64,000 nt of DNA from Hyunsoonleella ulvae (GTDB lineage Bacteria; Bacteroidota; Bacteroidia; Flavobacteriales; Flavobacteriaceae), in NCBI RefSeq assembly GCF_016827605.1, contig NZ_JAEPJQ010000006.1:186001-250000 (forward strand), given 5' to 3'. Positions 18,470 to 27,173 of this stretch are shown here, piece by piece. How positions within the stretch are numbered: position 1 is the stretch's first letter; each line of letters opens with the position of its first letter. Under the pieces are notes generated by a model. It was not told the DNA's origin and searched no databases. It saw only the letters and a list, made by a program, of their open reading frames with translations. Both the position numbers and the translations under genes were made by a program.

Positions 18470-19270
18470 ATGACTTCACACGAAATAGACTATCGCATTT
18501 ACGGAGAGGAAATGCAATATGTAGAAATAGAATTAGATCCTAATGAAGGGGTAGTAGCTGAATCTGGCAGTTTTATGATGATGGACGACGGGATTAAAAT
18601 GGAAACCATCTTTGGGGACGGTTCCCAAAAAGATACTGGGTTTCTGGGTAAAATATTAGGCGCAGGAAAACGTATCCTTACAGGAGAAAGCTTATTTATG
18701 ACAGCTTTTTACAATACTTTAGTTGGTAAACGTAATGTGTCTTTTGCATCTCCTTATCCTGGTAAGATTATCCCGATTGATTTAACAGAGTTTGGTGGAA
18801 AGTTCATCTGTCAAAAAGATGCATTTTTATGTGCGGCGAAAGGCGTAAGCGTTGGGATAGAATTTTCTAAAAAATTAGGTAGAGGTTTATTTGGGGGCGA
18901 GGGTTTCATCATGCAAAAATTAGAAGGCGACGGTATGGCATTTGTACATGCAGGAGGTACTATGGCTAAAAAAGAATTAGCAGCAGGGGAAACACTAAGA
19001 GTCGATACGGGATGTATTATAGGTTTCGACCAAACTGTAGATTATGATATTGAATTTGTAGGTGGTATTAAAAATACAGTTTTTGGGGGAGAAGGACTGT
19101 TTTTTGCCAAGTTGCAAGGTCCAGGAACCGTTTTTGTACAATCTTTACCATTTAGTCGTCTAGCAGGCAGAGTTTTAGCTTCTGCACCAAGAGCTGGAGG
19201 AAAAGGTAAAGGGGAAGGTAGTATTTTAGGTGGCTTAGGAGATTTGTTAGATGGAGATAATAGTTTTTAA
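18470..19270 (+). CDS. AIM24 / TIGR00266 family protein
   Basis: A 266-residue cytoplasmic protein of the AIM24 family (TIGR00266), recognised from [19 protein letters not shown], the [11 protein letters not shown] segment, a glycine-rich middle, and the C-terminal [20 protein letters not shown] followed by [12 protein letters not shown]. The fold is a beta-helix-like TRAP-type structure; bacterial members have no defined biochemical role, and the yeast homologue is mitochondrial. The C-terminus is a glycine-rich tail. Preceded by a 58-base gap; probably its own transcript. Confidence 0.92.
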   Translation: MTSHEIDYRIYGEEMQYVEIELDPNEGVVAESGSFMMMDDGIKMETIFGDGSQKDTGFLGKILGAGKRILTGESLFMTAFYNTLVGKRNVSFASPYPGKIIPIDLTEFGGKFICQKDAFLCAAKGVSVGIEFSKKLGRGLFGGEGFIMQKLEGDGMAFVHAGGTMAKKELAAGETLRVDTGCIIGFDQTVDYDIEFVGGIKNTVFGGEGLFFAKLQGPGTVFVQSLPFSRLAGRVLASAPRAGGKGKGEGSILGGLGDLLDGDNSF

Positions 19271-19401
19271 CTGTGTTAAAATCCTATTAAAATAATAGAA
19301 TTGTGTAATTTTTGCTTAATTTTATACAACAATTAAAACATATATAATATATAGCCAAAATCTACCTTAATTTTATTAAACCGAAAATACCTAACATAAA
19401 A

Positions 19402-19599
19402 ATGGCAAGAGCAATGCTAGAGTACACAAAAACCGTACTGGAAAAAGTGAGTTTTGACGCCACATTGTTTTGCAAAGAAGTACAAAAGGCGGTAAAAAGA
19501 TTGTTGCCTTACGAGATTGAAGAGCTTAAAATTTATATCAATTCTCTAGTACAGCAGAACCCAGACTTAAATCAATGTCTAATCTATTTAAAAACATAA
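19402..19599 (+). CDS. Conserved small protein, 65 residues
   Basis: Predicted soluble helical protein starting MARAMLEYTKTVLEKVSFD, with a basic helix (FCKEVQKAVKRLLPYEIEELKIY). I remember similar short proteins in many Bacteroidota but no function. The frame is supported by its own 130-base upstream gap, a good ATG, and a strong terminator that begins at the stop codon. Two cysteines (FCKEV and NQCLI) are present. Confidence 0.8.
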   Translation: MARAMLEYTKTVLEKVSFDATLFCKEVQKAVKRLLPYEIEELKIYINSLVQQNPDLNQCLIYLKT

Positions 19600-19624
19600 A
19601 AAAGCGACCTACGGGTCGCTTTTT
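19598..19624 (+). terminator. Rho-independent terminator
   Basis: Stem GCGACC/GGTCGC closed by a TACG tetraloop, flanked by A6 and T5, so it could stop transcription from both sides. It starts at the last bases of the stop codon of the 65-residue protein and also faces the convergent oxyR gene. Confidence 0.92.
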
Positions 19625-19735
19625 AATTTATAAAAATCCTTGACATTTCATTAGGGTTGTATTTAAACTGTTTGTGATCTATCTGTTTTTGATATCCCTA
19701 TAGAAATCAGATTAAATTAGAGTTTACTTAGCGTT

Positions 19736-20677
19736 CTACTTACTTGGTAAGGGGCTTATTATTTTTACATCCTGAAACTTAATAGCGCCTCTAATAATTC
19801 CAGAGATTACACTTTGCATCGCTTCAATAATCTGCATTTTTAGTTCACTTTTGTGGTATATTAAACTTACTTCTCTGGCTGGGGAGGGTTCTTCAAAATA
19901 ATGTAGATTTTTTTTATCCTTATCATTTAAATCTAGCGTATGCAAATAAGGTAAAAGCGTCATGCCTAAACCTTCATTAGAAAGTTTTATTAATGTTTCA
20001 ATACTACCGCTTTCTAACTGAAATTTATCATCATCGTGATTTTTAAAAGCTTTACAAAGATTAATAATACCGTCTCTAAAGCAATGCCCATCTTCTAAAA
20101 GTAGCATATCCTCAATCACTAAATCTTCGGTTTTAATCTTGTCTTGCGTGTGTAGTTTGTGTCCTGGGGGAATAAATGCTACAAATGGTTCAAAATATAA
20201 TACCCGTTCTTTTATGTTTTCACTTTGTAAAGGTGTAGCAGCAATGGCAGCGTCTAAATGTCCTTCGTTAATACGATGTATAATTTCTTCAGTAGTTAGC
20301 TCTTCAATTTTAAGTTTAATTTTTGGATACTTTTTTATAAAAGCATTTAGGAACATTGGTAGCAATGTAGGCATTATAGTAGGTATAATACCTAGTTTGA
20401 ATTCTCCACCAATAAATCCCTTTTGTTGATCTACAATATCCTGAATTCGATAAGATTCATTAACTATATTTTTTGCTTGGGTTACAATTTTTTTACCCAC
20501 ATCGGTTAGCTCAATAGGTTTTTTACTACGATCGAAAATTAAAATGTCAAGCTCGTCTTCTAATTTTTGAATTTGCATACTTAAAGTAGGCTGTGTAACA
20601 AAACATTTTTCTGCTGCTTTTGTAAAGTTTTGATGTTCTGCTACTGCTAAAACGTAATATAATTGGGTAATTGTCAT
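19736..20677 (-). CDS. oxyR: OxyR, LysR-family peroxide sensor
   Basis: LysR-type regulator of 313 residues. The N-terminal winged helix contains FTKAAEKCFVTQPTLSMQIQKLE and the C-terminal half is the substrate-binding-like domain. Cys199 and Cys208 in HCFRDGIINLC occupy the same numbers as the redox-active pair of E. coli OxyR, which forms a disulfide with peroxide. This supports a peroxide-responsive activator, rather than a metabolic LysR. In flavobacteria OxyR homologues often control catalase or Dps, but no such gene is adjacent here. An 11-base inverted repeat next to the start codon may be an autoregulatory site. Confidence 0.93.
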   Translation of the reverse strand: MTITQLYYVLAVAEHQNFTKAAEKCFVTQPTLSMQIQKLEDELDILIFDRSKKPIELTDVGKKIVTQAKNIVNESYRIQDIVDQQKGFIGGEFKLGIIPTIMPTLLPMFLNAFIKKYPKIKLKIEELTTEEIIHRINEGHLDAAIAATPLQSENIKERVLYFEPFVAFIPPGHKLHTQDKIKTEDLVIEDMLLLEDGHCFRDGIINLCKAFKNHDDDKFQLESGSIETLIKLSNEGLGMTLLPYLHTLDLNDKDKKNLHYFEEPSPAREVSLIYHKSELKMQIIEAMQSVISGIIRGAIKFQDVKIISPLPSK

Positions 20678-20679
20678 AG

Positions 20680-20726
20680 TATAAGTTTAAGCTATAAAAA
20701 TATAAAAACTATCAGTTAAACTTATA
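20680..20726. promoter_or_regulatory. Inverted repeat upstream of oxyR, possible operator
   Basis: TATAAGTTTAA (20680-20690) and its exact reverse complement TTAAACTTATA (20716-20726), separated by 25 bases, begin 3 bases from the oxyR start codon. ATAG and CTAT tetramers also occur in the stretch. LysR-family proteins usually bind such dyads near their own genes. AT-richness makes chance possible. Confidence 0.4.
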
Positions 20727-20832
20727 GAAATAGAGATTTATTGTAAATTAATTTTTGTCTTATAATATAAAGGGTAAGGCAATTTAAAGATGCTACACTA
20801 AAATGAATTTTTGTGGATGAGTTGTAAGTTTT

Positions 20833-20878
20833 CGAGATAGAAGATAGGAGACAAGAGACAAGAGATAATTGGAGATGA
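20833..20878 (+). repeat. Purine-rich low-complexity stretch
   Basis: An almost pure A/G run containing the tandem unit GAGACAA twice, in the gap between oxyR and the DUF58 gene. No coding or regulatory signal is seen in it. Confidence 0.4.
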
Positions 20879-20938
20879 TGACAAATTTTTGGTGCATTTA
20901 TAGTTTTATCTTTAACTGAAAACTGATACTACCAGCTG

Positions 20939-22270
20939 TTAAAGCAATCCTCTAGATTTTATTTCTAAATACTTATTGATGGTATCTACTGTTAGATTTT
21001 CTGGAGTAGTTAAGATGGAATAGATGCCAAACTTTTTAAGTTCATTAACTATAAGGCGTTTTTCAAAATCAAACTTTTCAGCAATTACCTTGTCATAAAC
21101 ATCTTGTACTGTTTCTGCCTTGGTATTTAAAAGTTTGTCAATTTCTGTGTTCTTAAAGAATATAACTACCAATAAATGGTTTTTTGCTATAGCTTTTAAA
21201 TAAGGAAGCTGTCTGTTTAATGCGTTTAAAGTACCAAAGTTGGTATACATTAATAAAAGGCTTCGGTGTGTTATATGACGTTTTACATTGGCGTAAAGTC
21301 TACCAAAATCACTTTCAAAATAATCGGTCTTTACATTGTATAGCGCTTCAAGAATTAATTGCATTTGTCCGCTTCTGCGTTGCGCCACAACCATATTGTC
21401 CATTTTTTTTGAAAATGAAAACATACCTGCTTTATCATGTTTTTTTAAGACGATATTGCTAATCACTAAGCTAGCATTTATAGCATAGTCTAATAAGCTT
21501 AATCCATCAAAAGGCATTTTCATTATACGTCCTTTGTCTATAATGGAATATACGGGTTGTGATTTTTCATCTTGAAACTGATTTACCATCAACTGGTTTT
21601 TCTTTGCAGTAGCTTTCCAATTAATGGTTCTAAGATCATCCCCTAAAACATAGTCTTTAATTTGTTCAAACTCCATGGTATGACCTAGTCTACGCACTTT
21701 TTTAAGTCCGTAATCCATGGCATTTTTGTTGATGTTTAACAGTTCAAATTTCTTTAACTGTTTAAAACTAGGATAGGTAGGCACCATAACACCATTATCA
21801 AACTTAAAGCGTTTGGCAACTAGTTGAATAGCAGATGAAGCATACACATTTAGAAATCCAAAATGATATTCGCCTCGTTCTTTTGGAGTTAAACTGTAAG
21901 TGATTATTTTTTGCTTTCTAGGATTTACCGTATCAATAAGTTTAAAATCTCTAACTTGAAATTGTTCTGGGATTTCATCGATAATTTCTAGATGGGCTAT
22001 AAAAGGGTAATTGTTAGCAATATTTACTGTAATACGATTAGCATCTCCATTAGAAAATTTATCAGGAACAATTCTGCTAGCATCAATTTTTTGATGTCCT
22101 ATAAATACAATTAAAACATCAAGAAAAAATAAACCCAGCAATACCAAAATACAGAGTTGTGCGATATTAAAAAGTACTGGTATAAAGTAGCTTATAGCAA
22201 AAAGTACAACGATACCTATACCTGCATAAAAAAATCGGGGTTGTATGTAAAAGGGTTTAAAGAGTTTCAA
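20939..22270 (-). CDS. DUF58 domain protein
   Basis: A 443-residue membrane-anchored protein. Two adjacent helices at about 14-55 are followed by a beta-rich region and the DUF58 core, recognised from GDDLRTINWKATAKKNQLMV (about 205-225), then a von Willebrand A-like fold (DKGRIM, LLMYTNFGTLNAL). DUF58 proteins accompany MoxR ATPases in nearly all phyla and are thought to be their partner, but the activity is not known. Last gene of the five-gene unit, 56 bases after moxR. Confidence 0.93.
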   Translation of the reverse strand: MKLFKPFYIQPRFFYAGIGIVVLFAISYFIPVLFNIAQLCILVLLGLFFLDVLIVFIGHQKIDASRIVPDKFSNGDANRITVNIANNYPFIAHLEIIDEIPEQFQVRDFKLIDTVNPRKQKIITYSLTPKERGEYHFGFLNVYASSAIQLVAKRFKFDNGVMVPTYPSFKQLKKFELLNINKNAMDYGLKKVRRLGHTMEFEQIKDYVLGDDLRTINWKATAKKNQLMVNQFQDEKSQPVYSIIDKGRIMKMPFDGLSLLDYAINASLVISNIVLKKHDKAGMFSFSKKMDNMVVAQRRSGQMQLILEALYNVKTDYFESDFGRLYANVKRHITHRSLLLMYTNFGTLNALNRQLPYLKAIAKNHLLVVIFFKNTEIDKLLNTKAETVQDVYDKVIAEKFDFEKRLIVNELKKFGIYSILTTPENLTVDTINKYLEIKSRGLL

Positions 22271-22326
22271 TAAATTGATTATTACCGTTAACTGTTTACT
22301 GGGACTGCCTACTTAACACTACCAAC

Positions 22327-23403
22327 TTACCTTGGAATTTCTACTGTTTCAATAATTTGTTGAATGATTTGTTTACTGGTTACTCCCTCCATTTCACGCT
22401 CTGGTGTTACAATTACTCTGTGGTGTAAAACAGGAACTACAGCACGTTTAATATCTTCTGGCGTTACAAAATCTCGTCCTGCCATGGCAGCAAATGCTTT
22501 ACTGGCTTTTAACACTGAAATAGATGCTCTAGGGGATGCGCCTAAATATAAAAAGCGGTTGCTTCTCGTGGCTACAATTAATTCTGCTATGTATTTTAAT
22601 AAATGTTTTTCAACTATTACTTTGCTTACAAGACTTTGGTATGTAGCTATTTGTTTTGCTGTTAAAAAGGAAGTAATCTGTTCTGTTTTTGTGTTTTCTT
22701 TTAGTTCATGTTCACGGGATAAAATTTCTATTTCTTCTTCAAGATTTGGATAATCTACATCAATCTTAAATAAAAATCTATCTAACTGCGCTTCTGGCAA
22801 ACGGTAGGTGCCCTCTTGTTCTACAGGGTTTTGAGTGGCTAAAACCATAAACGGAATGTCTAATTTATATTTGTGTCCATCTATAGTAATTTGTTGTTCT
22901 TCCATTACCTCAAACAACGCTGCTTGTGTTTTAGCAGGCGCCCTGTTAATCTCATCTATCAATACCATATTGGAGAAAATAGGCCCTTTTTTAAATTCGA
23001 ATTCAGAATCTTTTAAGTTAAAAACAGAAGTCCCTAAAATATCACTAGGCATTAAATCTGGTGTGAATTGAATGCGACTAAAATCTACACTTAACGATTT
23101 TGCTAATAGCTTTGCAGTTACGGTTTTTGCTACACCAGGAACCCCTTCAATTAAAGAATGCCCTTTTGCTAAAAGCGAAGCTATCAGCATGTCTACCATA
23201 TCTTTTTGACCTACAATTACTTTTCCAACTTCTGCTTTTATTTTAGCAACGCTCTGTTGCAGTTCTGATAAATCCAATCGATTTTTAAATTCTAAGTCTT
23301 TAGATTCATCTTTTAAAGCACTGTCGTCTATAGACGAGACAACATCTTGCGCTGGTTTGGGTAAAAAATCTTCGTGGTTTTCTTGTGCTTTGTTTTCGTC
23401 CAT
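22327..23403 (-). CDS. MoxR-family AAA+ ATPase
   Basis: AAA+ chaperone-like ATPase of 358 residues: Walker A GVPGVAKTVTAK, Walker B MVLIDEINRAP, sensor 1 LATQNP, then PEAQLDRFLFKIDVDYP and the C-terminal lid (about 270-358). About 45 residues of charged N-terminal extension precede the AAA+ core. MoxR proteins remodel or activate partner proteins and are coded with DUF58 proteins, as here. Begins two bases after the DUF4350 gene ends. Confidence 0.96.
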   Translation of the reverse strand: MDENKAQENHEDFLPKPAQDVVSSIDDSALKDESKDLEFKNRLDLSELQQSVAKIKAEVGKVIVGQKDMVDMLIASLLAKGHSLIEGVPGVAKTVTAKLLAKSLSVDFSRIQFTPDLMPSDILGTSVFNLKDSEFEFKKGPIFSNMVLIDEINRAPAKTQAALFEVMEEQQITIDGHKYKLDIPFMVLATQNPVEQEGTYRLPEAQLDRFLFKIDVDYPNLEEEIEILSREHELKENTKTEQITSFLTAKQIATYQSLVSKVIVEKHLLKYIAELIVATRSNRFLYLGASPRASISVLKASKAFAAMAGRDFVTPEDIKRAVVPVLHHRVIVTPEREMEGVTSKQIIQQIIETVEIPR

Positions 23404-23405
23404 AA

Positions 23406-24611
23406 TTATTGTGCGTAAAAATCTTCTATAAATCTATTTAATTTTACGAGACTTTGCTCAGAAAGTTCGTCTTTTGTTCGCAACCATTTTATATAATTAA
23501 TGAGTTGCTTTACATCTTCTTGTTTCCTACCAGCTTTACCTGACAGTTTTTCTATAAAATCTTCATCTAGAGTAGAAGTGTCTAAATTAAAATCTGTTCT
23601 CACTTTTTCTAAAAAGTAAGTTGCTTTTTTGTCTATTAAGTTTTTGTAATCTTTAGTTTCTATGTATAAATTAGAAATAGTTTTTACAAAAGCTAAAGAG
23701 GTGTTTTGTAGAGGTTTAATAATTTTAATAATACGTTGGCGGCGTTTGGCATTAAAAATCATGAATAAAATCATAAAAATAATAGCTGTATACCACGCCC
23801 AACGAAACGATAACTGGTCTAAAAACCAAGTTAAGTTAGATTCTTGTTCGGCATCTCCATAGGGTGTTTGTCTTTTGGAATAAGAATCAAAATACACATC
23901 ATCATCTGGTAAATAGGATAAAGCACTTTCAACATATTGATATCTATCGTCTTTTAAAATATGATAATTTGTGAAGGCTTTAGGTTCGGTATGTAATAAA
24001 ATGTTGCCCTCTCCAAAAGGCACTTTTATAAAATTAACACGTTTTTTATCGGTTTTAGAATGCCCTAAAATAGTATAGTTAATACTATCAAAACTCGAAA
24101 AAAAGTAGTCGCCCTCATTTTTATCTATTTTAATAGTATTTAAGTTTTTATTCTTAAAAGACAAATAAGATATACTATCATTCTTAGCGTTGTATTCAAA
24201 ATCTACATCAATATCAAGGGTGTCATGAAGTTTTTCTGCAAAGTAATAATCGGAAATAAAAAGTGTATTACCAGTATCTACAAATTCTAGAAGCTTATTT
24301 ACGGAGAAGTCCGTAAGATAGTCTGAGTTTCCTATGATAATATAGTTGCCTTTTGCTTCGTGATCACCATAACCATACTCAGAATTTGCTGTGAGATAAC
24401 TAGAGGGTTGATGGTAAACAGTTCTTAATTTATAGTCTTTAAATAGTCTTGGTAGTTCTTTATAAAGTACACTAACACCATAGGGTTTGTTACTTTTTTC
24501 GTTAAAAGATTCTTCCCAATCTACGGTTCGGGTTCGTTTTACGTTAAATGTTAAGGCGATTACTACTATTAAAGCTATAATAACTAATATGACAGGTAAA
24601 AGTTTCTTCAT
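23406..24611 (-). CDS. DUF4350 domain membrane protein
   Basis: A 401-residue protein with an N-terminal membrane helix (5-25), a large extracytoplasmic domain of DUF4350 type (about 40-260, with NYIIIGNSDYLTDFSVNKL and GNTLFISDYYF resembling a GATase-like fold), a second membrane helix (WAWYTAIIFMILFMIFN) and a cytoplasmic helical tail. Typical DUF4350 length. Start codon overlaps the stop of the DUF4129 gene by one base, implying coupled translation. Confidence 0.88.
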   Translation of the reverse strand: MKKLLPVILVIIALIVVIALTFNVKRTRTVDWEESFNEKSNKPYGVSVLYKELPRLFKDYKLRTVYHQPSSYLTANSEYGYGDHEAKGNYIIIGNSDYLTDFSVNKLLEFVDTGNTLFISDYYFAEKLHDTLDIDVDFEYNAKNDSISYLSFKNKNLNTIKIDKNEGDYFFSSFDSINYTILGHSKTDKKRVNFIKVPFGEGNILLHTEPKAFTNYHILKDDRYQYVESALSYLPDDDVYFDSYSKRQTPYGDAEQESNLTWFLDQLSFRWAWYTAIIFMILFMIFNAKRRQRIIKIIKPLQNTSLAFVKTISNLYIETKDYKNLIDKKATYFLEKVRTDFNLDTSTLDEDFIEKLSGKAGRKQEDVKQLINYIKWLRTKDELSEQSLVKLNRFIEDFYAQ

Positions 24612-25339
24612 TATTTTACCTGATTTAAAAGTGATGTAAAATTATCTTTAGCCTTAGAATATTGTAATTTTTCTAAGTTAAATTTACCATACCAGATATA
24701 GTTGTAGAGGTATGAAGCATACGAAAATCCTTTACTAAACGGTTTGTCCCTTATTTCATTTAAGTATTCTGCATTGGTTTTATCATCCTCAAATTTAATA
24801 TGATTTTTTAGTGAAAGGGTTTTCAAGGTTAGAAGATAATAATAACGAATAGCGAGCCTGTAGTCATTACTGTCTTCAGCTTTTTTTATTAAAGCATGAA
24901 TGTCTGCATGTTCGATGTTTTCTGCTGTAATTTCATCATGATGGTCTATAGACTTGTTTTTACCTTTAGCAAACAAGCCCGTACCACCTTCATTTAACAA
25001 AACATAGGCTAAATAAAGAACTGCACCAACAAGAATGAAAATAAATAACCACCCAAACGGACCAAGATTGATAACGACATTTTCAGAGTTATCCCGTTCT
25101 CTGGGTTTTACTTTTTCTTTTTCATAGTCTTTGTATTGCCCAGAACCAGGTCTTGTTTTATTAACTACTTTGGTACCTTCGTAGTTATATCTGTCACTAG
25201 AGTAGCGTTCTTTAAAATCATCTTCAAAACTACGATATACTTCAGGTTCTTGAGTAGTTGCCACAGGGTAACCCCATCCTTTATAGCTCAATAGTACAAG
25301 CATGAAAATCAATACAATGTTTACTGATTTTTGTTTCAT
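24611..25339 (-). CDS. DUF4129 domain membrane protein
   Basis: A 242-residue protein: signal-anchor at residues 5-25, a charged extracytoplasmic region (about 30-90), a membrane helix (FGWLFIFILVGAVLYLAYVLL) and a C-terminal cytoplasmic DUF4129 domain (DYRLAIRYYYLLTLKTL, SYLYNYIWYGKF). In other bacteria this domain is fused to transglutaminase-like or other envelope proteins. Both ends overlap neighbouring genes by one base, a TAATG arrangement, so it is part of a translationally coupled set. Confidence 0.88.
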   Translation of the reverse strand: MKQKSVNIVLIFMLVLLSYKGWGYPVATTQEPEVYRSFEDDFKERYSSDRYNYEGTKVVNKTRPGSGQYKDYEKEKVKPRERDNSENVVINLGPFGWLFIFILVGAVLYLAYVLLNEGGTGLFAKGKNKSIDHHDEITAENIEHADIHALIKKAEDSNDYRLAIRYYYLLTLKTLSLKNHIKFEDDKTNAEYLNEIRDKPFSKGFSYASYLYNYIWYGKFNLEKLQYSKAKDNFTSLLNQVK

Positions 25340-26322
25340 TAAGCGACAGTAGATAAAAGGTTTTGAGTTATCTGTTTTTGTACTTTAAATGGGTATACCA
25401 AATAGTAGTAACTTATAATGGCCAGTGTAATTAGTATAATACCCACTGATAGCCAATTGGGCATAATATTAGAGTACCTAGTTATGAAGCCTTCTAGAAA
25501 ACCGGCAGCAAACGTAAAAGGAAATGTGCTAATTAAAATTTTTATACCTGTTTTGGCGCCAGATTTAAATGACGTATAACGAGAGTGCGTTGCTGGAAAT
25601 AGGATACTTGCACCTAAAATTAGGCCTGCAGCAGATTCTATAACTATGGCAAATATTTCCATAGCACCATGTATCCAAATACCTCGAACACTTTCCCAAA
25701 ACACTTCTTTTTCATAGAAGAAATATTGAAAAGAACCAAGCATGATACAGTTTTTAAACATAACATACAGTGTTCCGATACCTAAAAAGACTCCAAGTAC
25801 AAATGCAATAATCCCAACACGAAGATTATTTATGGTAATACCTATAAAACTCCCCCAATTACTGCCACTTTTGTATACAGCAACAGGGTCGCCAGCTTCA
25901 ATATTTGCTATGGTTTGGTCAACATAATTATCGCCAACAACTGATCTTAGAAATTCTGCATTATTAGCTGCGGAAATTACTCCAATTAACGTGAAAACTG
26001 TAAAAATTATAAAAGCTACATAAATAAATTTACGGTATTGGTAGCAAATTAAAGGTACTTCTGTTTTCCAAAATCCGATAATTCTGTTAGTGTCTTGTCG
26101 TTTTGTCTTGTATATTTTTTGAAATGCTTTAGCTGCTAGCTGATTTAAATAGGTAATTACCTTACTTTTAGGGTAGTAGGTTTGTGCGTATGCTAAATCG
26201 TTTACAAGTTGAATGTAGTTTGAAGCAAGTTCGTCAGGGTCTTTAAAATCATTATTAAAAATAGCAGTCTCAAAACTCAACCATTTTTCTTTATTTTGCT
26301 TAATAAATGCAACTTCTCTCAT
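25339..26322 (-). CDS. SpoIIM-like (stage II sporulation protein M superfamily) membrane protein
   Basis: A 327-residue integral membrane protein with about five helices (108-130, 165-195, 215-250, 262-285, 295-315) and SpoIIM-like features: NNLRVGIIAFVLGVFLGIGTLYVMFKNCIMLGSF and WIHGAMEIFAIVIESAAG. The organism does not sporulate; in Bacteroidota these proteins occur with MoxR and DUF58. The start MREVAFIKQNKEKW matches the family's usual N-terminus. First gene of the operon; it faces the RDD gene with only 24 bases between starts. Confidence 0.9.
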   Translation of the reverse strand: MREVAFIKQNKEKWLSFETAIFNNDFKDPDELASNYIQLVNDLAYAQTYYPKSKVITYLNQLAAKAFQKIYKTKRQDTNRIIGFWKTEVPLICYQYRKFIYVAFIIFTVFTLIGVISAANNAEFLRSVVGDNYVDQTIANIEAGDPVAVYKSGSNWGSFIGITINNLRVGIIAFVLGVFLGIGTLYVMFKNCIMLGSFQYFFYEKEVFWESVRGIWIHGAMEIFAIVIESAAGLILGASILFPATHSRYTSFKSGAKTGIKILISTFPFTFAAGFLEGFITRYSNIMPNWLSVGIILITLAIISYYYLVYPFKVQKQITQNLLSTVA

Positions 26323-26346
26323 ATACGAGATAAATTAAAATATAAA

Positions 26347-27066
26347 ATGTCAGAGTTACAAATTAACACGACGCAAAATGTAAAAATAAAGTTTACCGCT
26401 GCTGGAGTTGGAGAACGATTGGTTGCTTTTATTATTGATACAGCCATAAAAATTGGCTACTTACTTATTTTGAATAAAGTTTTTGGAGTATTTGAGGGAA
26501 TGGATGAGTGGTCACAAATAGGTATTAACACTGTATTGAGTTTCCCTGTGATGTTTTATACATTGGCTTTAGAGACCTATATGGATGGACAAACCCTTGG
26601 GAAGAGGGCTTTAAAAATTAGGGTAGTAAAAATTGATGGGTTTCAAGCTACATTTTCAGACTATGTAGTACGATGGTTTTTTAGGATAGTAGATGTTTGG
26701 ATATTTGGCATTGGTTTTTTTGTAATTATTTTTAGTAAAAAGCTACAACGCATTGGAGATATGGCAGCTGGAACGGGAGTAATTAGCTTAAAGGATAAGG
26801 TAAATATAAATCATACCATTTTAGAGCAATTAAGAACAAATTATAGGCCTACATACCCTAATGTTATTAAGCTTTCTGATAATGATGCACGTATTATCAA
26901 AGATACATTTACAAGGGCTAGAGCGGCTAAAGATTATTCAACTTTAATAAAGCTTAGAACTAAGCTTATTGAGGTTGTAGGTATTAAAGAGGTAAAGCAA
27001 AGTAGCGATATTGAGTTTATAGATGTAATTTTAAAAGATTATAATTTTTATACCCAAGATATGTAA
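26347..27066 (+). CDS. RDD-family membrane protein
   Basis: A 239-residue protein with an RDD domain (about 10-145): the arginine in GVGERLVAFIIDTAIKIGYLL, a second helix ending in FYTLALETYMDGQTLGKRALKIRVV, and a third helix before LQRIGDMAAGTGVI. The C-terminal 90 residues are soluble and helical. RDD proteins are small membrane proteins, some acting in ion or osmotic stress; the role here is unknown. It is divergent from the SpoIIM/MoxR operon and commonly accompanies it. The longer frame from 26296 overlaps that operon's start and is not preferred. Confidence 0.88.
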   Translation: MSELQINTTQNVKIKFTAAGVGERLVAFIIDTAIKIGYLLILNKVFGVFEGMDEWSQIGINTVLSFPVMFYTLALETYMDGQTLGKRALKIRVVKIDGFQATFSDYVVRWFFRIVDVWIFGIGFFVIIFSKKLQRIGDMAAGTGVISLKDKVNINHTILEQLRTNYRPTYPNVIKLSDNDARIIKDTFTRARAAKDYSTLIKLRTKLIEVVGIKEVKQSSDIEFIDVILKDYNFYTQDM

Positions 27067-27079
27067 GCAGAGAGCCATT

Positions 27080-27141
27080 ATTCAAGCCAATGCAATTGGC
27101 TTGAATAGCATGCGAATCGCTTATCACGCCTTTGGCGTGAT
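27080..27141. repeat. Two tandem perfect hairpins
   Basis: ATTCAAGCCAAT/ATTGGCTTGAAT (12-base-pair arms, GCA loop, 27080-27106) is followed by ATCACGCC/GGCGTGAT (8-base-pair arms, TTT loop, 27123-27141). They fill most of the gap between the RDD and TRIC genes. No T-tract follows either one. Confidence 0.75.
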
Positions 27142-27173
27142 CTCAAAAAGTAACGCCATAATAATAAATTACA

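Noticed and set aside
20833-20878. CRISPR-like or tandem repeat array
   Set aside because: Only two imperfect 7-base units in a purine run; no spacers or regular period.
22364-23071. Plus-strand frames antisense to moxR
   Set aside because: The opposite strand carries a complete AAA+ ATPase; these frames show no motif.
25339-26322. Sporulation function for the SpoIIM-like protein
   Set aside because: Bacteroidota do not sporulate and the context is MoxR/DUF58; only the fold is shared.
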